A DNA stretch of 33,366 bases from an uncultured Bacteroidales bacterium (GCA_902772585.1 CACYBB010000029.1:1-33366), one strand, 5' to 3'; counted from the stretch's first letter, positions 1 to 6,975 are shown. Notes: a model not told the origin generated them from the sequence alone. Numbers and translations are program-made.

Positions 1-55
1 AACCATTCACGACACTCCAAATCAATACTGCTGACAAAAAAATCCTCTGTTTCAT
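1..55 (-). CDS. 5' end of a secreted protein (partial, runs off the window)
   Basis: Only the first 18 codons are present; the gene continues beyond the left edge. They read MKQRIFLSAVLIWSVVNG, a positively charged start followed by a hydrophobic stretch, which is the form of a signal peptide. A TATATTTGC promoter element lies about 20 bp upstream on the same strand, which supports the start. Nothing can be said about the mature protein. Confidence 0.5.
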   Translation of the reverse strand, partial: MKQRIFLSAVLIWSVVNG

Positions 56-75
56 ACCACAAATCATTTTATGGT

Positions 76-84
76 GCAAATATA
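76..84 (-). promoter_or_regulatory. Bacteroidota -7 promoter element (TATATTTGC)
   Basis: The reverse strand reads TATATTTGC, matching the TAnnTTTG -7 consensus of the Bacteroidota primary sigma factor. It is placed to drive the partial secreted-protein gene at the left edge. Confidence 0.5.
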
Positions 85-169
85 CAAAATAATCCGATAT
101 GTTGTTCTCTTAAATCGAAAAAATCACATTATATATATAAATTGAGGATCTAGATGACTATTCTTTTCA

Positions 170-178
170 TATCTTTGT
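170..178 (+). promoter_or_regulatory. Bacteroidota -7 promoter element (TATCTTTGT)
   Basis: TATCTTTGT lies 32 bp upstream of the sigma-factor start and matches TAnnTTTG. The best -33-like TTG (142-144) is somewhat too far away, so the promoter may be weak or activator-dependent. Confidence 0.5.
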
Positions 179-210
179 CCTGATGAAAAATAACAAATTC
201 TTAATTTAAT

Positions 211-1083
211 ATGAGACAATTCAAGATTAGCAAAAGCTTTACAAATCGTTCTGAGGAGTCACTCGACAAATATCTCCAAGAAATCAGTCGCGTTCCAATG
301 ATCACTAGTGAGGAAGAAGTCGTTCTTGCCCAAGCTATCCATGCAGGCGGTAAAAAGGGAGAGGAGGCAAAGGAGAAGTTGGTGACAGCCAACCTGCGTT
401 TCGTCGTGTCCGTTGCCAAGCAATACCAGCACCAGGGTGTTCCACTCATTGACCTGATCAACGAAGGTAACCTGGGACTTATCACGGCAGCTGACAAGTT
501 TGATGAGACACGTGGTTTCAAGTTTATCTCCTATGCGATCTGGTGGATCCGTCAAAGCATCCTTCAGGCCATCGCAGAATATAGTAATATGGTACGGAGA
601 CCACAGAGTCAGATTGCCATCAGCAATAAGATCAACAGAGCCACAAACACCTTCCTGCACCGACACCATCGCTATCCCTCTGCTGAGGAACTGAGTGAAA
701 TCATTTCTCTGGAGATAGAGAAGATTGAAAAGGCTATTCAGGCTGATTCTCGTGTATCCAGCATTGATGTCCCTATCACTGATGATGATTCTTTGACAAT
801 GGCCGACACCCTGGCCTCTTCATCCGAATATGACGCAGACCGTCAGGTGGACTACGAATCCATGTGCAGTGATCTGATGCAAGTACTCTGCTCTGTACTC
901 AATGAACGCGAGCGCAAGATTGTCATCCAGAGTTTTGGCATTGGTTGTCAGGAGCGTGGGCTTGAAGATATTGGCAACGACATGGGACTGACCCGCGAAC
1001 GCGTGCGCCAGATTCGAGAGCGTGGAATCGACAAGATTCGTAAGAGCAGTAAATCCAGAATTCTTTTACGACACATCGGATAG
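211..1083 (+). CDS. RpoD-like sigma-70 factor, divergent paralogue
   Basis: A 290-residue sigma-70 factor that would direct RNA polymerase to promoters. It has the compact architecture of the Bacteroidota primary sigma factor: the opening LDKYLQEISR segment of region 1.2, region 2 with NLRFVVSVAKQY, LINEGNLGLI and FKFISYAIWWIRQSI, region 3, and region 4 ending in the helix-turn-helix segment GLTRERVRQIRERGIDKIRK. Against the canonical Bacteroidota RpoD as I recall it, the end of region 2/start of region 3 is altered: the usual AEQSRIVRLPLNQV is here AEYSNMVRRPQSQI. The C-terminus is also more basic and diverged. This suggests an additional sigma factor and not the housekeeping RpoD. A small membrane protein starts 3 bp after the stop and is probably co-transcribed. 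Confidence 0.9.
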   Translation: MRQFKISKSFTNRSEESLDKYLQEISRVPMITSEEEVVLAQAIHAGGKKGEEAKEKLVTANLRFVVSVAKQYQHQGVPLIDLINEGNLGLITAADKFDETRGFKFISYAIWWIRQSILQAIAEYSNMVRRPQSQIAISNKINRATNTFLHRHHRYPSAEELSEIISLEIEKIEKAIQADSRVSSIDVPITDDDSLTMADTLASSSEYDADRQVDYESMCSDLMQVLCSVLNERERKIVIQSFGIGCQERGLEDIGNDMGLTRERVRQIRERGIDKIRKSSKSRILLRHIG

Positions 1084-1086
1084 CCT

Positions 1087-1326
1087 ATGAAAGCTGTATT
1101 GGTTTTTCTGAAGAACTTCTTCATCGGAGCAGCATTGGGCTGGTTTATCACCGATATGGTACATCTCCTTATGGGAGATATGCGACCACTTTGGCGTAAA
1201 GGCGTCGATGTGGAATGGTTGGTCAACACCAAACAAGATGAGCACGAAAAAGACAGGCTCACATTCCTAGGTTTCAGGGTTACCTACACCTATAGTGAGC
1301 CTGTCTTGTTGAAGCCGGAGGATTAA
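1087..1326 (+). CDS. Small membrane protein of unknown function
   Basis: A 79-residue protein starting 3 bp after the sigma-factor stop, so probably in the same transcript. Residues about 4-28 (LVFLKNFFIGAALGWFITDMV) form one likely membrane helix; the remainder is short, charged and predicted soluble. I do not recognise the family. The coupling to a sigma factor raises the possibility that it modulates that factor, but no anti-sigma domain is visible, so this is only positional inference. Confidence 0.6.
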   Translation: MKAVLVFLKNFFIGAALGWFITDMVHLLMGDMRPLWRKGVDVEWLVNTKQDEHEKDRLTFLGFRVTYTYSEPVLLKPED

Positions 1327-1338
1327 TCCCTCCGGCTT
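1312..1338. terminator. Bidirectional hairpin terminator between convergent genes
   Basis: AAGCCGGAGG (1312-1321) pairs perfectly with CCTCCGGCTT (1329-1338) across a 7-nt loop. The stem contains the stop codon region of both the plus-strand membrane-protein gene and the minus-strand gene that ends at 1337. A short T-rich stretch follows on the plus side. Confidence 0.7.
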
Positions 1339-2000
1339 ATTTCTGTATAATGGTACCGTTCAGGAATGGCTTCCACTCCTCAGCGCCAAACTCTCCATCC
1401 AGATACACCGTATCCCCCGGAGCCACAGTCTGGTTCCAATGCTCCATCAGAGTCTGGTTGCGGTTGGTATTGGCTTGTATCTGGCGACTCAACCTCCCCA
1501 TGGGTTCAAACATTGGACCAGGAATATGATGCACTCGTTCTTCATCCTTACGAGGACGTTCCATCCACGCCTTCAGTTCCTTCATACAATCCTCAAGTGA
1601 AGTATGGATCTCCTTCACGCCATAATACTTCGCCATGCGTCTCAGGATCAATGCCGATAATCACCTTATGGCCACGCGCCAGGTTCTCTGCCATTTCCAG
1701 TCTCGTGGTAATGGCATAGTAACGCCATGGTTTCATCTCGCGGGCCTGAGGTGGAATCCAAAAGAGGATGACATCACACATACGCAGACCAAAGGTTTCC
1801 CAATTCACCTGATAGGTACCTGTCACAAACCGCTCTGTCTTACGAGGATTCAGTAAGGTCAGATTCTCTATACCGACCTTCTCTGCCACCTTGGGGGCCT
1901 GAGCCTGCCAAGATGGTGCACCATTCATCGGGCCAGCCAGAAAGGCTGTCCACTGCGTCTTCTCCACTACAGGAGTCGGGCTTTTAATTACCTCTATCAT
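1337..2000 (-). pseudogene. Nucleoside 2-deoxyribosyltransferase-like gene, frameshifted, with truncated phosphoesterase-like tail
   Basis: The N-terminal reading frame (2000 down to 1593) gives 135 residues resembling the Nuc_deoxyri_tr2 family: FLAGPMNGAPSWQ near residue 25, LNPRK, then the VILFWIPPQA core strand and GHKVIIGIDPE. It stops early at PYFT. The expected continuation, RMAKYYGVKEIHTSLEDC, is in the next frame and stays open to 1337, so a single-base shift between about 1594 and 1669 breaks one gene. The downstream part ends in HWNQTVAPGDTVYLDGEFG and FLNGTII, which resembles the start of a calcineurin-like phosphoesterase, but it stops before the GNHD motif. Only 6 bp separate it from the upstream kinase-esterase gene, so both are likely one operon. 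Programmed frameshifting or a sequencing error cannot be excluded. Confidence 0.6.
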
Positions 2001-2006
2001 AGGCCA

Positions 2007-3665
2007 TTATACTAATTTCTTAATCAAAGGCATGAGGTATCTCTCTATCTCCTCATACTCCATCTTATGCCCTCCGGGGAAGGTATGGATATGAGGATAG
2101 TGTTCAGCAAAGATAGCCTTGCAGTACCCCCAGTCAGCATCCTTATCACCAAAGAGTCCAAAGCAGTTCTCCCGGTCAAAGTCGGTGATGCCTTCAAACT
2201 GGTGAGCCTCCAGTCTGCGATATCCCTCTTGTATCTCTGGTGTGATGGTGTACTTCTGCACACCATCCTGACGGTTCACCACAAACTGGTGACTACCCAC
2301 TTTCACATCCACATCCTTCGACATCTCAAGAGCTGGATTCACGCAAATGCGCTTATAGCCCTTCAGCATCTGGGCATAATAGCCTCCCTGGCTACTACCG
2401 ATGATAAGATCAGGCTTCTCCCGCTCGCAGAGTTCCTGCAGCATCTTCATACATTCTTCAGCATCAGTAGAACAGTCTGGTGTCAGCAGTTGCCAGTCCT
2501 CAGGCAGGTACTGCAGAATACCCATCGACGTACGACTATAGCCCGCCGAGGCCGAGCCATGCAGATACATCAATTTCTTAGTGTAGTGCGGCATCTCCAG
2601 CGTATCATCCTGCAGCTTGAAGGTCTCATCAGCATGTATCAGTCCCTTACTGCCAACGAATCCCACACTGTACGAGGCCATCTGCTGAGCCATCATCAGC
2701 GCTTCCTTTATTGCCTCCTCCGTCATATCCTTTACTTTCAGCAGCCCCTTACTGCAGAGGACAGCAATCAGGGTCGATGAGGTCCAGTCGCCAGCACCTT
2801 CATAGTCCTTATAGTCAGGATTCACGATGGGGTCGAGTTTGTTCCACTCGCCACCGCCCAGTTTGAACTTCAGTCCGTCAGCACCCATCGTTTGAACGAA
2901 GAGTTTGTCTTGATAAGCATCAGCAAACGACAAGTCCTGAACATATTCACCCGACATCTTCACCACGTCGCTGGCCTCCACACACCTGAGGAAAGCCCTG
3001 TAAGTAGCCACTCGCCTCCTCTCGTCCTCAATCCTGTGACCGTCAGAGTCGCATTCGAAATACACCAGCGTACCCCGTTCACGCAATTTCTCAGCCAGGA
3101 TCCTGTGTCCGGCCTGCGCCACGTCGAAGAAGAACACATCCGGTGTGAAGTCCATCTTGTTCACTAAGGCCTCCACTTCCCCACCCTTCGACGAGAGATA
3201 CTTCCTGCAAGGACGAGCCGACATCCCCGTCCAGGGTTTGCCTGCCGTAGAACCCTTATGGCCCATCGTGGGCTGGCCTTGATCATCCAGTTTATGCATA
3301 CAGCGCAAGATGGTGGTACCGCCTCCGAGCATATTACTCACAAACCTCACATCAGCCCCATAGGCCTTCATGTCACGTTTCATCTGGTACCCCTGAGGCG
3401 AGACATCAAACTTAGCCACGGGGAAAGTCTTCACACCCAGATAGGGCAACATGGTCATCACGTTGCCACAGGTGTTGCCTATTTCCATCGTCAGGATTTT
3501 CTCCTCGTACTTATTGCGTTTGCCTACCACAAATCCGTCCGGATACTCACGTCGGGTGATAATGTCAAAAGAGTAGTTGCCAGTACCCATGCAGGTCTTC
3601 CCTGCAGTCCCCTCTCTCAGAGAGTTCACCAAAGTCACAATTTTCTTATTCATATCAAACTTCAT
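2007..3665 (-). CDS. PfkB-family sugar kinase fused to a YqiA-like esterase
   Basis: A 552-residue two-domain enzyme. Residues about 20-340 resemble the ribokinase/PfkB family, with GNTCGNVMTMLPYLGV near the N-terminus and the anion-hole/catalytic motif YEGAGDWTSS near residue 290; such enzymes phosphorylate sugars or nucleosides. Residues about 360-552 resemble the small YqiA/YcfP alpha/beta hydrolases: YLHGSASAGYSR, the nucleophile elbow IIGSSQGGYYA with Ser near 423, GDKDADW, and the catalytic His in PGGHKME. A stand-alone kinase and esterase are the usual forms; the fusion is unusual. ATG at 3665 is 11 bp from the -7 element, so the ATG at 3653 is a realistic alternative. The substrate is unknown, but neighbours point to ribose or ADP-ribose derivatives (inference). 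Confidence 0.85.
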   Translation of the reverse strand: MKFDMNKKIVTLVNSLREGTAGKTCMGTGNYSFDIITRREYPDGFVVGKRNKYEEKILTMEIGNTCGNVMTMLPYLGVKTFPVAKFDVSPQGYQMKRDMKAYGADVRFVSNMLGGGTTILRCMHKLDDQGQPTMGHKGSTAGKPWTGMSARPCRKYLSSKGGEVEALVNKMDFTPDVFFFDVAQAGHRILAEKLRERGTLVYFECDSDGHRIEDERRRVATYRAFLRCVEASDVVKMSGEYVQDLSFADAYQDKLFVQTMGADGLKFKLGGGEWNKLDPIVNPDYKDYEGAGDWTSSTLIAVLCSKGLLKVKDMTEEAIKEALMMAQQMASYSVGFVGSKGLIHADETFKLQDDTLEMPHYTKKLMYLHGSASAGYSRTSMGILQYLPEDWQLLTPDCSTDAEECMKMLQELCEREKPDLIIGSSQGGYYAQMLKGYKRICVNPALEMSKDVDVKVGSHQFVVNRQDGVQKYTITPEIQEGYRRLEAHQFEGITDFDRENCFGLFGDKDADWGYCKAIFAEHYPHIHTFPGGHKMEYEEIERYLMPLIKKLV

Positions 3666-3676
3666 AGATTATTTTT

Positions 3677-3685
3677 GCAAAGATA
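3677..3685 (-). promoter_or_regulatory. -7 promoter element of the kinase-esterase operon
   Basis: The reverse strand reads TATCTTTGC just upstream of the minus-strand operon that ends at 1337. It is only 11 bp from the first ATG, which favours a very short leader or the downstream ATG at 3653. Confidence 0.6.
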
Positions 3686-3751
3686 CAAAAAGAATGCCAT
3701 AATCTACTCAATTTATAACTATAAATACTTGTATGGTTAACAAAAATTGCA

Positions 3752-3760
3752 TATCTTTGC
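3752..3760 (+). promoter_or_regulatory. -7 promoter element of the ART-NADAR operon
   Basis: TATCTTTGC, with a -33-like CTTG at 3728-3731 separated by 20 nt, is a good Bacteroidota promoter. It is divergent from the kinase-esterase promoter; the two -7 elements lie about 65 bp apart. Confidence 0.65.
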
Positions 3761-3788
3761 AATCGATATTAACCAATGACTATATTAT

Positions 3789-4397
3789 ATGCAAACATTC
3801 TATCATGGCACATCTGTGCTTTTCAAGCAGTTCGATCTCGCCCACGCATTAGAGGGTGATGGTAAAGCTAAGTTCGGTTTTGGTACATATGTCACAGAAG
3901 CTTATACCTCTGCTGCCCACTATGCCTATAACAAAAAGCGTCCTGAGAATAAAGACTATTATGTCTACACGCTTGAGATTCCTGACATGACGGAAGACAA
4001 CCATTTGTTCTCTGTCCGTCCTGTTCATCCTTCTATCATCGAGCGCACCGAGAAAGCACTTGGCGAACAGATTCCTGAAGAGGCCAAGAAGGTTGGTAAA
4101 CTTTTCCGCAAGTATGTTGGCAACAAGCTCACTGGAAAAACTGGTACAGTGAATCAACTCACCAATAAAGCCGACCTCGATGCAGAGAAAGCTGCAGCAA
4201 AGTTCTTCAGTGAGATTGGTTTGGAGTATTTCGCCTGGCCTCAGGCCCAGAGTAAGCCCGACGGTCTGACCAATCGTGTCGTCCTCAACATTGATAAGAT
4301 CCGCATTGTCCGCATCGACAAGGTCGAGCTAGACCCGAAGAAGTTCCAGCTAGTTGAGGGTTCTGAGAAAGAAGTCCCATTAGACAGTATTAAATAA
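3789..4397 (+). CDS. ADP-ribosyltransferase-fold protein (polyvalent/DUF3990-like)
   Basis: A 202-residue protein whose N-terminus carries the pattern of ADP-ribosyltransferases of the H-Y-x class: YHGTS (His6) followed by GFGTYVTEAYTSAAHYA (Tyr34), then the strand YYVYTLEIPD. A late strand, DGLTNRVVLNIDKIRIV, is in the position where related proteins carry the third active-site residue; the usual Glu is not obvious, so activity is uncertain. Members of this fold move ADP-ribose from NAD onto protein, nucleic acid or small molecules. It starts its own operon and is followed after 8 bp by a NADAR gene, which suggests a writer-eraser pair. It does not look like canonical DarT. Confidence 0.65.
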   Translation: MQTFYHGTSVLFKQFDLAHALEGDGKAKFGFGTYVTEAYTSAAHYAYNKKRPENKDYYVYTLEIPDMTEDNHLFSVRPVHPSIIERTEKALGEQIPEEAKKVGKLFRKYVGNKLTGKTGTVNQLTNKADLDAEKAAAKFFSEIGLEYFAWPQAQSKPDGLTNRVVLNIDKIRIVRIDKVELDPKKFQLVEGSEKEVPLDSIK

Positions 4398-4405
4398 TTA
4401 CGCCT

Positions 4406-5008
4406 ATGACTTTACACGAGCAAATAAAGCAATACTATCCTCAATACAGTGATATTCAGCACTACCCTGCCGATAAGTGTGCCTGCATCCGTGAGACATC
4501 AGCAGAATGGGGAATCTTTGGAAATTTCTTTCACGCCCCTATTGTCATTGAGGGTGTGACGATCGACTGCACCGAGCGCCTCTTTCATCTGATGAAGTTC
4601 AAGGCTGGTAGCGAAGAAGGTATCAAGAGCGAATACGCTGCTAGGCGTGGCATGAATATCAAGATGCATATGAAACCCATCTATAAATCTCACCCCGAGT
4701 GGTTAAGGGACGACTGGGGTGTGATGGTGGTTGATGCCATGAGGTTCTGCCTCCAGACGAAATATGACCAGTGCGAAGCGTTCCGTAAGGAGTTGGAGCG
4801 AAGCAAAGGCCTGTTCATCGTCGAGGACGAAACAAAACGCAATCAAAGGAAAAAGAAAGATGCCGACTCCTGGGGCACAAACCTTGTAGGCAACGAATAT
4901 GTAGGCCCCAATCTCTTAGGCCGCCTCCTGATGGAACTCCGCGACAACGGGAAGTTGGAATACCAACTCCCCGATGACGCCCTCTTTTTCCTTCAGTATC
5001 TGAAGTAA
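4406..5008 (+). CDS. NADAR (YbiA-like, DUF1768) domain protein
   Basis: A 200-residue protein matching the NADAR family: WGIFGNFFHAPIVIEG (residues 35-50), a Glu in TERLFHLMKFK (57-66), and the closing motif DSWGTNLVGNEYVGPNLLG ending in LLMELR (about 155-180). NADAR proteins hydrolyse N-glycosidic bonds; some remove ADP-ribose from guanine bases modified by DarT1-type toxins, and YbiA acts on riboflavin precursors. The gene lies 8 bp behind the ART-like gene under the same promoter, so an eraser or antidote role toward that protein is plausible (inference). The stop codon abuts the stop of the convergent gene with no intervening base. Confidence 0.85.
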   Translation: MTLHEQIKQYYPQYSDIQHYPADKCACIRETSAEWGIFGNFFHAPIVIEGVTIDCTERLFHLMKFKAGSEEGIKSEYAARRGMNIKMHMKPIYKSHPEWLRDDWGVMVVDAMRFCLQTKYDQCEAFRKELERSKGLFIVEDETKRNQRKKKDADSWGTNLVGNEYVGPNLLGRLLMELRDNGKLEYQLPDDALFFLQYLK

Positions 5009-5563
5009 CTAATACCCTACTTCAAAACGACGGCTGATATCGAAATATACCTTTTCGATGCGGCCGTCGTAGTCTCTCAACTCCAGACAATCAATCCCGT
5101 TTGCCACACTTTGTTTGATGAGTTGTAAGACACTGAGTCTGACAACCCGTTGGATATACTCATGCTCCTGATGAACATCAATCACACACAGGGCTGTTTC
5201 TGGTGTTTTCCCGTCACCTGTACTGTCAATCGTTTCTAGGATTAACTTCTCCTGAGTCGAAACATCAAAATAAGGACTATCATCCTCATCCTCTTCCAAT
5301 ATCAGGTCTAGTTCACTTTCCATCGACTCGAAGTCAATCTCTTCATGATCATCCAAATCAATCTCCAATTGATGTTCTTCCCAATAATCCATTGAAAATT
5401 CATCAGGAATCTCTCCATCAGCATACGCCTTTGTAAACGTATACCCATAGAGATTCTCCCTCATCATCTCAACATCAACACTTCCCGGATCCTTCTCCAG
5501 TCTCTCCTTAATACGCTCATCATACTTCTCTTCGTACTCCGAGAAATTTACCTTTTTCATCAT
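5009..5563 (-). CDS. Acidic hypothetical protein with a conserved C-terminal TGDGKTPETA domain
   Basis: An open frame extends to 5620, but the start is best placed at the ATG-ATG pair at 5563/5560, downstream of the TACCTTTGC promoter element at 5587-5595. The product, about 185 residues, has a very acidic middle (LILEEDEDDS). The C-terminal third (STGDGKTPETALCVIDVHQE to GRIEKVYFDISRRF) resembles a small domain common in Bacteroidota hypothetical proteins next to toxin-like or polyvalent proteins. I have no functional assignment. Its promoter region is a near-identical copy of the one in front of the 116-residue ORF at 6516-6866. Confidence 0.65.
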   Translation of the reverse strand: MMKKVNFSEYEEKYDERIKERLEKDPGSVDVEMMRENLYGYTFTKAYADGEIPDEFSMDYWEEHQLEIDLDDHEEIDFESMESELDLILEEDEDDSPYFDVSTQEKLILETIDSTGDGKTPETALCVIDVHQEHEYIQRVVRLSVLQLIKQSVANGIDCLELRDYDGRIEKVYFDISRRFEVGY

Positions 5564-5584
5564 ATCTTTCCTATATTTATTTTG

Positions 5585-5634
5585 TTGCAAAGGTAAGGAT
5601 TTTAGGAATACAAAAATCAATAGTTATACCTATA
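5585..5634. repeat. 50-bp promoter repeat, copy 1
   Basis: This block is 49/50 identical to 6889-6938, in the same orientation, and includes the minus-strand -7 element TACCTTTGC (5587-5595). It lies directly upstream of the acidic hypothetical gene. Confidence 0.85.
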
Positions 5635-5689
5635 CCCCCCAATCTTTTCCAGATTAGGGCTTGATGTCTTCAGACGAATATGCTTTGAG

Positions 5690-6331
5690 TTATTGGTTTT
5701 TGGCTATTTCTGCATCGACCACATACATATCGCCATCTTTGTCTACTAAGACATTACGAGGAACTACATCCCAAACAATATACAAATTGTTCCTATAATG
5801 CCCAATTTCACCATCTTTATCAAATCCCAAAGCCGACATATATGTATCAATCATAATTTGAGTAGCTGGTTCTGCCTCACAAATACGATCTTGTTCTAAA
5901 ACAGGCATGATGGTTCTTCCATCATATCCAGTGAAACCATGGATTCTATAAGCTGTATTTGGAAAAATCAGATTATGAAGCAGAATTTTGTCCAGCAACT
6001 TACAGATACCTCCACTATTCAACAAATTATTAACCTTATAAATTGTGTTTTTAGCTACAAACGTTTCGTTCTCATTACCACTAGGTCCAGGAATTCCAAG
6101 TTCAAAGATATTATCCATAGGTATCCATATGCCAGCAGACTTGGAGAAATGCTCTGCTACACGCTGCTCTATTTCAAAGCCGTTTCCATTTGCTTTGCCT
6201 TCTCGAGATTCCTCCTCATATAATCGGCAAAGTCTTTGGAGTTCATTGGAGACTTCTTGAATTCTACGATTTTCTTCATCGTACGTTCCATTGCCTCTTT
6301 GTGAAACTGATTGAGATATGTCATAATCCAT
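5690..6331 (-). CDS. Polyvalent-type protein kinase-fold protein
   Basis: A 213-residue protein resembling the kinase-like 'polyvalent protein' domain of phages and conjugative elements. Visible features are GNENETFVAKNTIYKVNN with a candidate ATP-binding Lys99, a DVVPRNVLVDKDGDMYVVDA segment with Asp188 and Asn193 in the catalytic-loop arrangement, and Asp206 in place of the DFG Asp. The N-terminus is low in recognisable motifs. A kinase-fold enzyme would phosphorylate protein, small molecules or nucleotides; the target is unknown. It has its own promoter 19 bp upstream. The 43-codon ORF at 6398-6529 and the 116-residue ORF lie upstream on the same strand and may be regulators or antidotes (inference). 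Confidence 0.6.
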   Translation of the reverse strand: MDYDISQSVSQRGNGTYDEENRRIQEVSNELQRLCRLYEEESREGKANGNGFEIEQRVAEHFSKSAGIWIPMDNIFELGIPGPSGNENETFVAKNTIYKVNNLLNSGGICKLLDKILLHNLIFPNTAYRIHGFTGYDGRTIMPVLEQDRICEAEPATQIMIDTYMSALGFDKDGEIGHYRNNLYIVWDVVPRNVLVDKDGDMYVVDAEIAKNQ

Positions 6332-6349
6332 ATTGTTTACTATTTAGGT

Positions 6350-6358
6350 GCAAAGATA
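6350..6358 (-). promoter_or_regulatory. -7 promoter element of the kinase-fold gene
   Basis: The reverse strand reads TATCTTTGC, 18 bp upstream of the ATG at 6331. Confidence 0.6.
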
Positions 6359-6397
6359 CGAAGAAACAAGTAAATTTCCAAATAAAACTCGTTGTTT

Positions 6398-6529
6398 TTA
6401 CTTATTTTCATCACTTTGCCCTTCTTCAATATACGCAGTTCTTACCATAAACTCCTCTAATGTCACATATTTACCTATCTTCCCGGTTATATCAATAACC
6501 TCGACTGTTGACTTCTTATTCTTCTTCAT
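6398..6529 (-). CDS. 43-residue small protein with a VTLEEF motif
   Basis: A short gene starting with ATG at 6529 that overlaps the end of the 116-residue gene by 14 bp. It encodes 43 residues, opening MKKNKKSTVEVIDITGKIG and containing YVTLEEFMVR. That segment resembles the two NGxMTxEExR-type segments of the overlapping upstream protein, so it may be a related or duplicated mini-domain. Translational coupling with the upstream gene is likely. It sits directly upstream of the kinase-fold gene. Function unknown; a small regulatory or antitoxin-like role is only a guess. Confidence 0.5.
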   Translation of the reverse strand: MKKNKKSTVEVIDITGKIGKYVTLEEFMVRTAYIEEGQSDENK

Positions 6530-6866
6530 TTTGTTCATCATAAAACTCATCTATCATTTTGTGCCCTAGTGCTCTAAATTCCTCAATCGTCATAACACCA
6601 TTGGGACATAGGTATTTAGTTTGTTCTTCAGCACTCCACTCTTTCATCTCGTCAAACCTCAACTGCTCATCAAAATCATTAAGAGCAATTTCTATCGACT
6701 TTCTCATATCTTCCAATGTCATACAGCCGTTTTTTAAGTACCAGTCGATATCGACTTCATAATCATCATACTTACCATCTTTCAGCATTTCAGAATCATT
6801 ATAATCCTTGTGTGGTACTACAATCTTCTCGCCGGTTTTACTAATCAAATGCACATTCTTATCCAT
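6516..6866 (-). CDS. 116-residue acidic protein with two internal NGxMTxEE segments
   Basis: The product is acidic and contains an internal near-repeat: NGCMTLEDMRKSI (about residues 47-59) and NGVMTIEEFRALG (about 89-101). The first part, VHLISKTGEKIVVPHKDYND, looks like a small beta-rich unit. A third version of the motif appears in the overlapping 43-residue gene. The promoter is the second copy of the 50-bp repeat, so expression probably parallels that of the acidic gene at 5009-5563. I do not recognise a named family. Confidence 0.6.
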   Translation of the reverse strand: MDKNVHLISKTGEKIVVPHKDYNDSEMLKDGKYDDYEVDIDWYLKNGCMTLEDMRKSIEIALNDFDEQLRFDEMKEWSAEEQTKYLCPNGVMTIEEFRALGHKMIDEFYDEQNEEE

Positions 6867-6888
6867 AATCAGTTTTTCTTCTTTTCGC

Positions 6889-6938
6889 TTGCAAAGGTAA
6901 GGATTTTAAGAATACAAAAATCAATAGTTATACCTATA
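6889..6938. repeat. 50-bp promoter repeat, copy 2
   Basis: This block matches 5585-5634 at 49 of 50 positions in the same orientation, including TACCTTTGC on the minus strand at 6891-6899. It lies about 20 bp upstream of the 116-residue acidic gene. Confidence 0.85.
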
Positions 6939-6966
6939 AATAATTGGTGGATTCAAAAATAAAACG

Positions 6967-6975
6967 TATATTTGC
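6967..6975 (+). promoter_or_regulatory. -7 promoter element of the SIS-ADP-ribosylglycohydrolase gene
   Basis: TATATTTGC lies 16 bp upstream of the first ATG. The stretch from here to the start closely resembles that of the gene at 9432 (both run on to AATCCGATGAA), which may reflect a shared leader. Confidence 0.6.

Noticed and set aside
3258-3740. Plus-strand frame of 160 codons opposite the start of the kinase-esterase gene
   Set aside because: Out-of-frame complement of a gene with a strong PfkB match; His-rich composition typical of shadows.
3789-5008. ART-NADAR pair as a standard DarTG system
   Set aside because: The first gene lacks recognisable DarT sequence features and has the YHGTS...GTYVTE pattern of polyvalent or DUF3990-like ARTs instead; the pair is kept only as an analogous arrangement.
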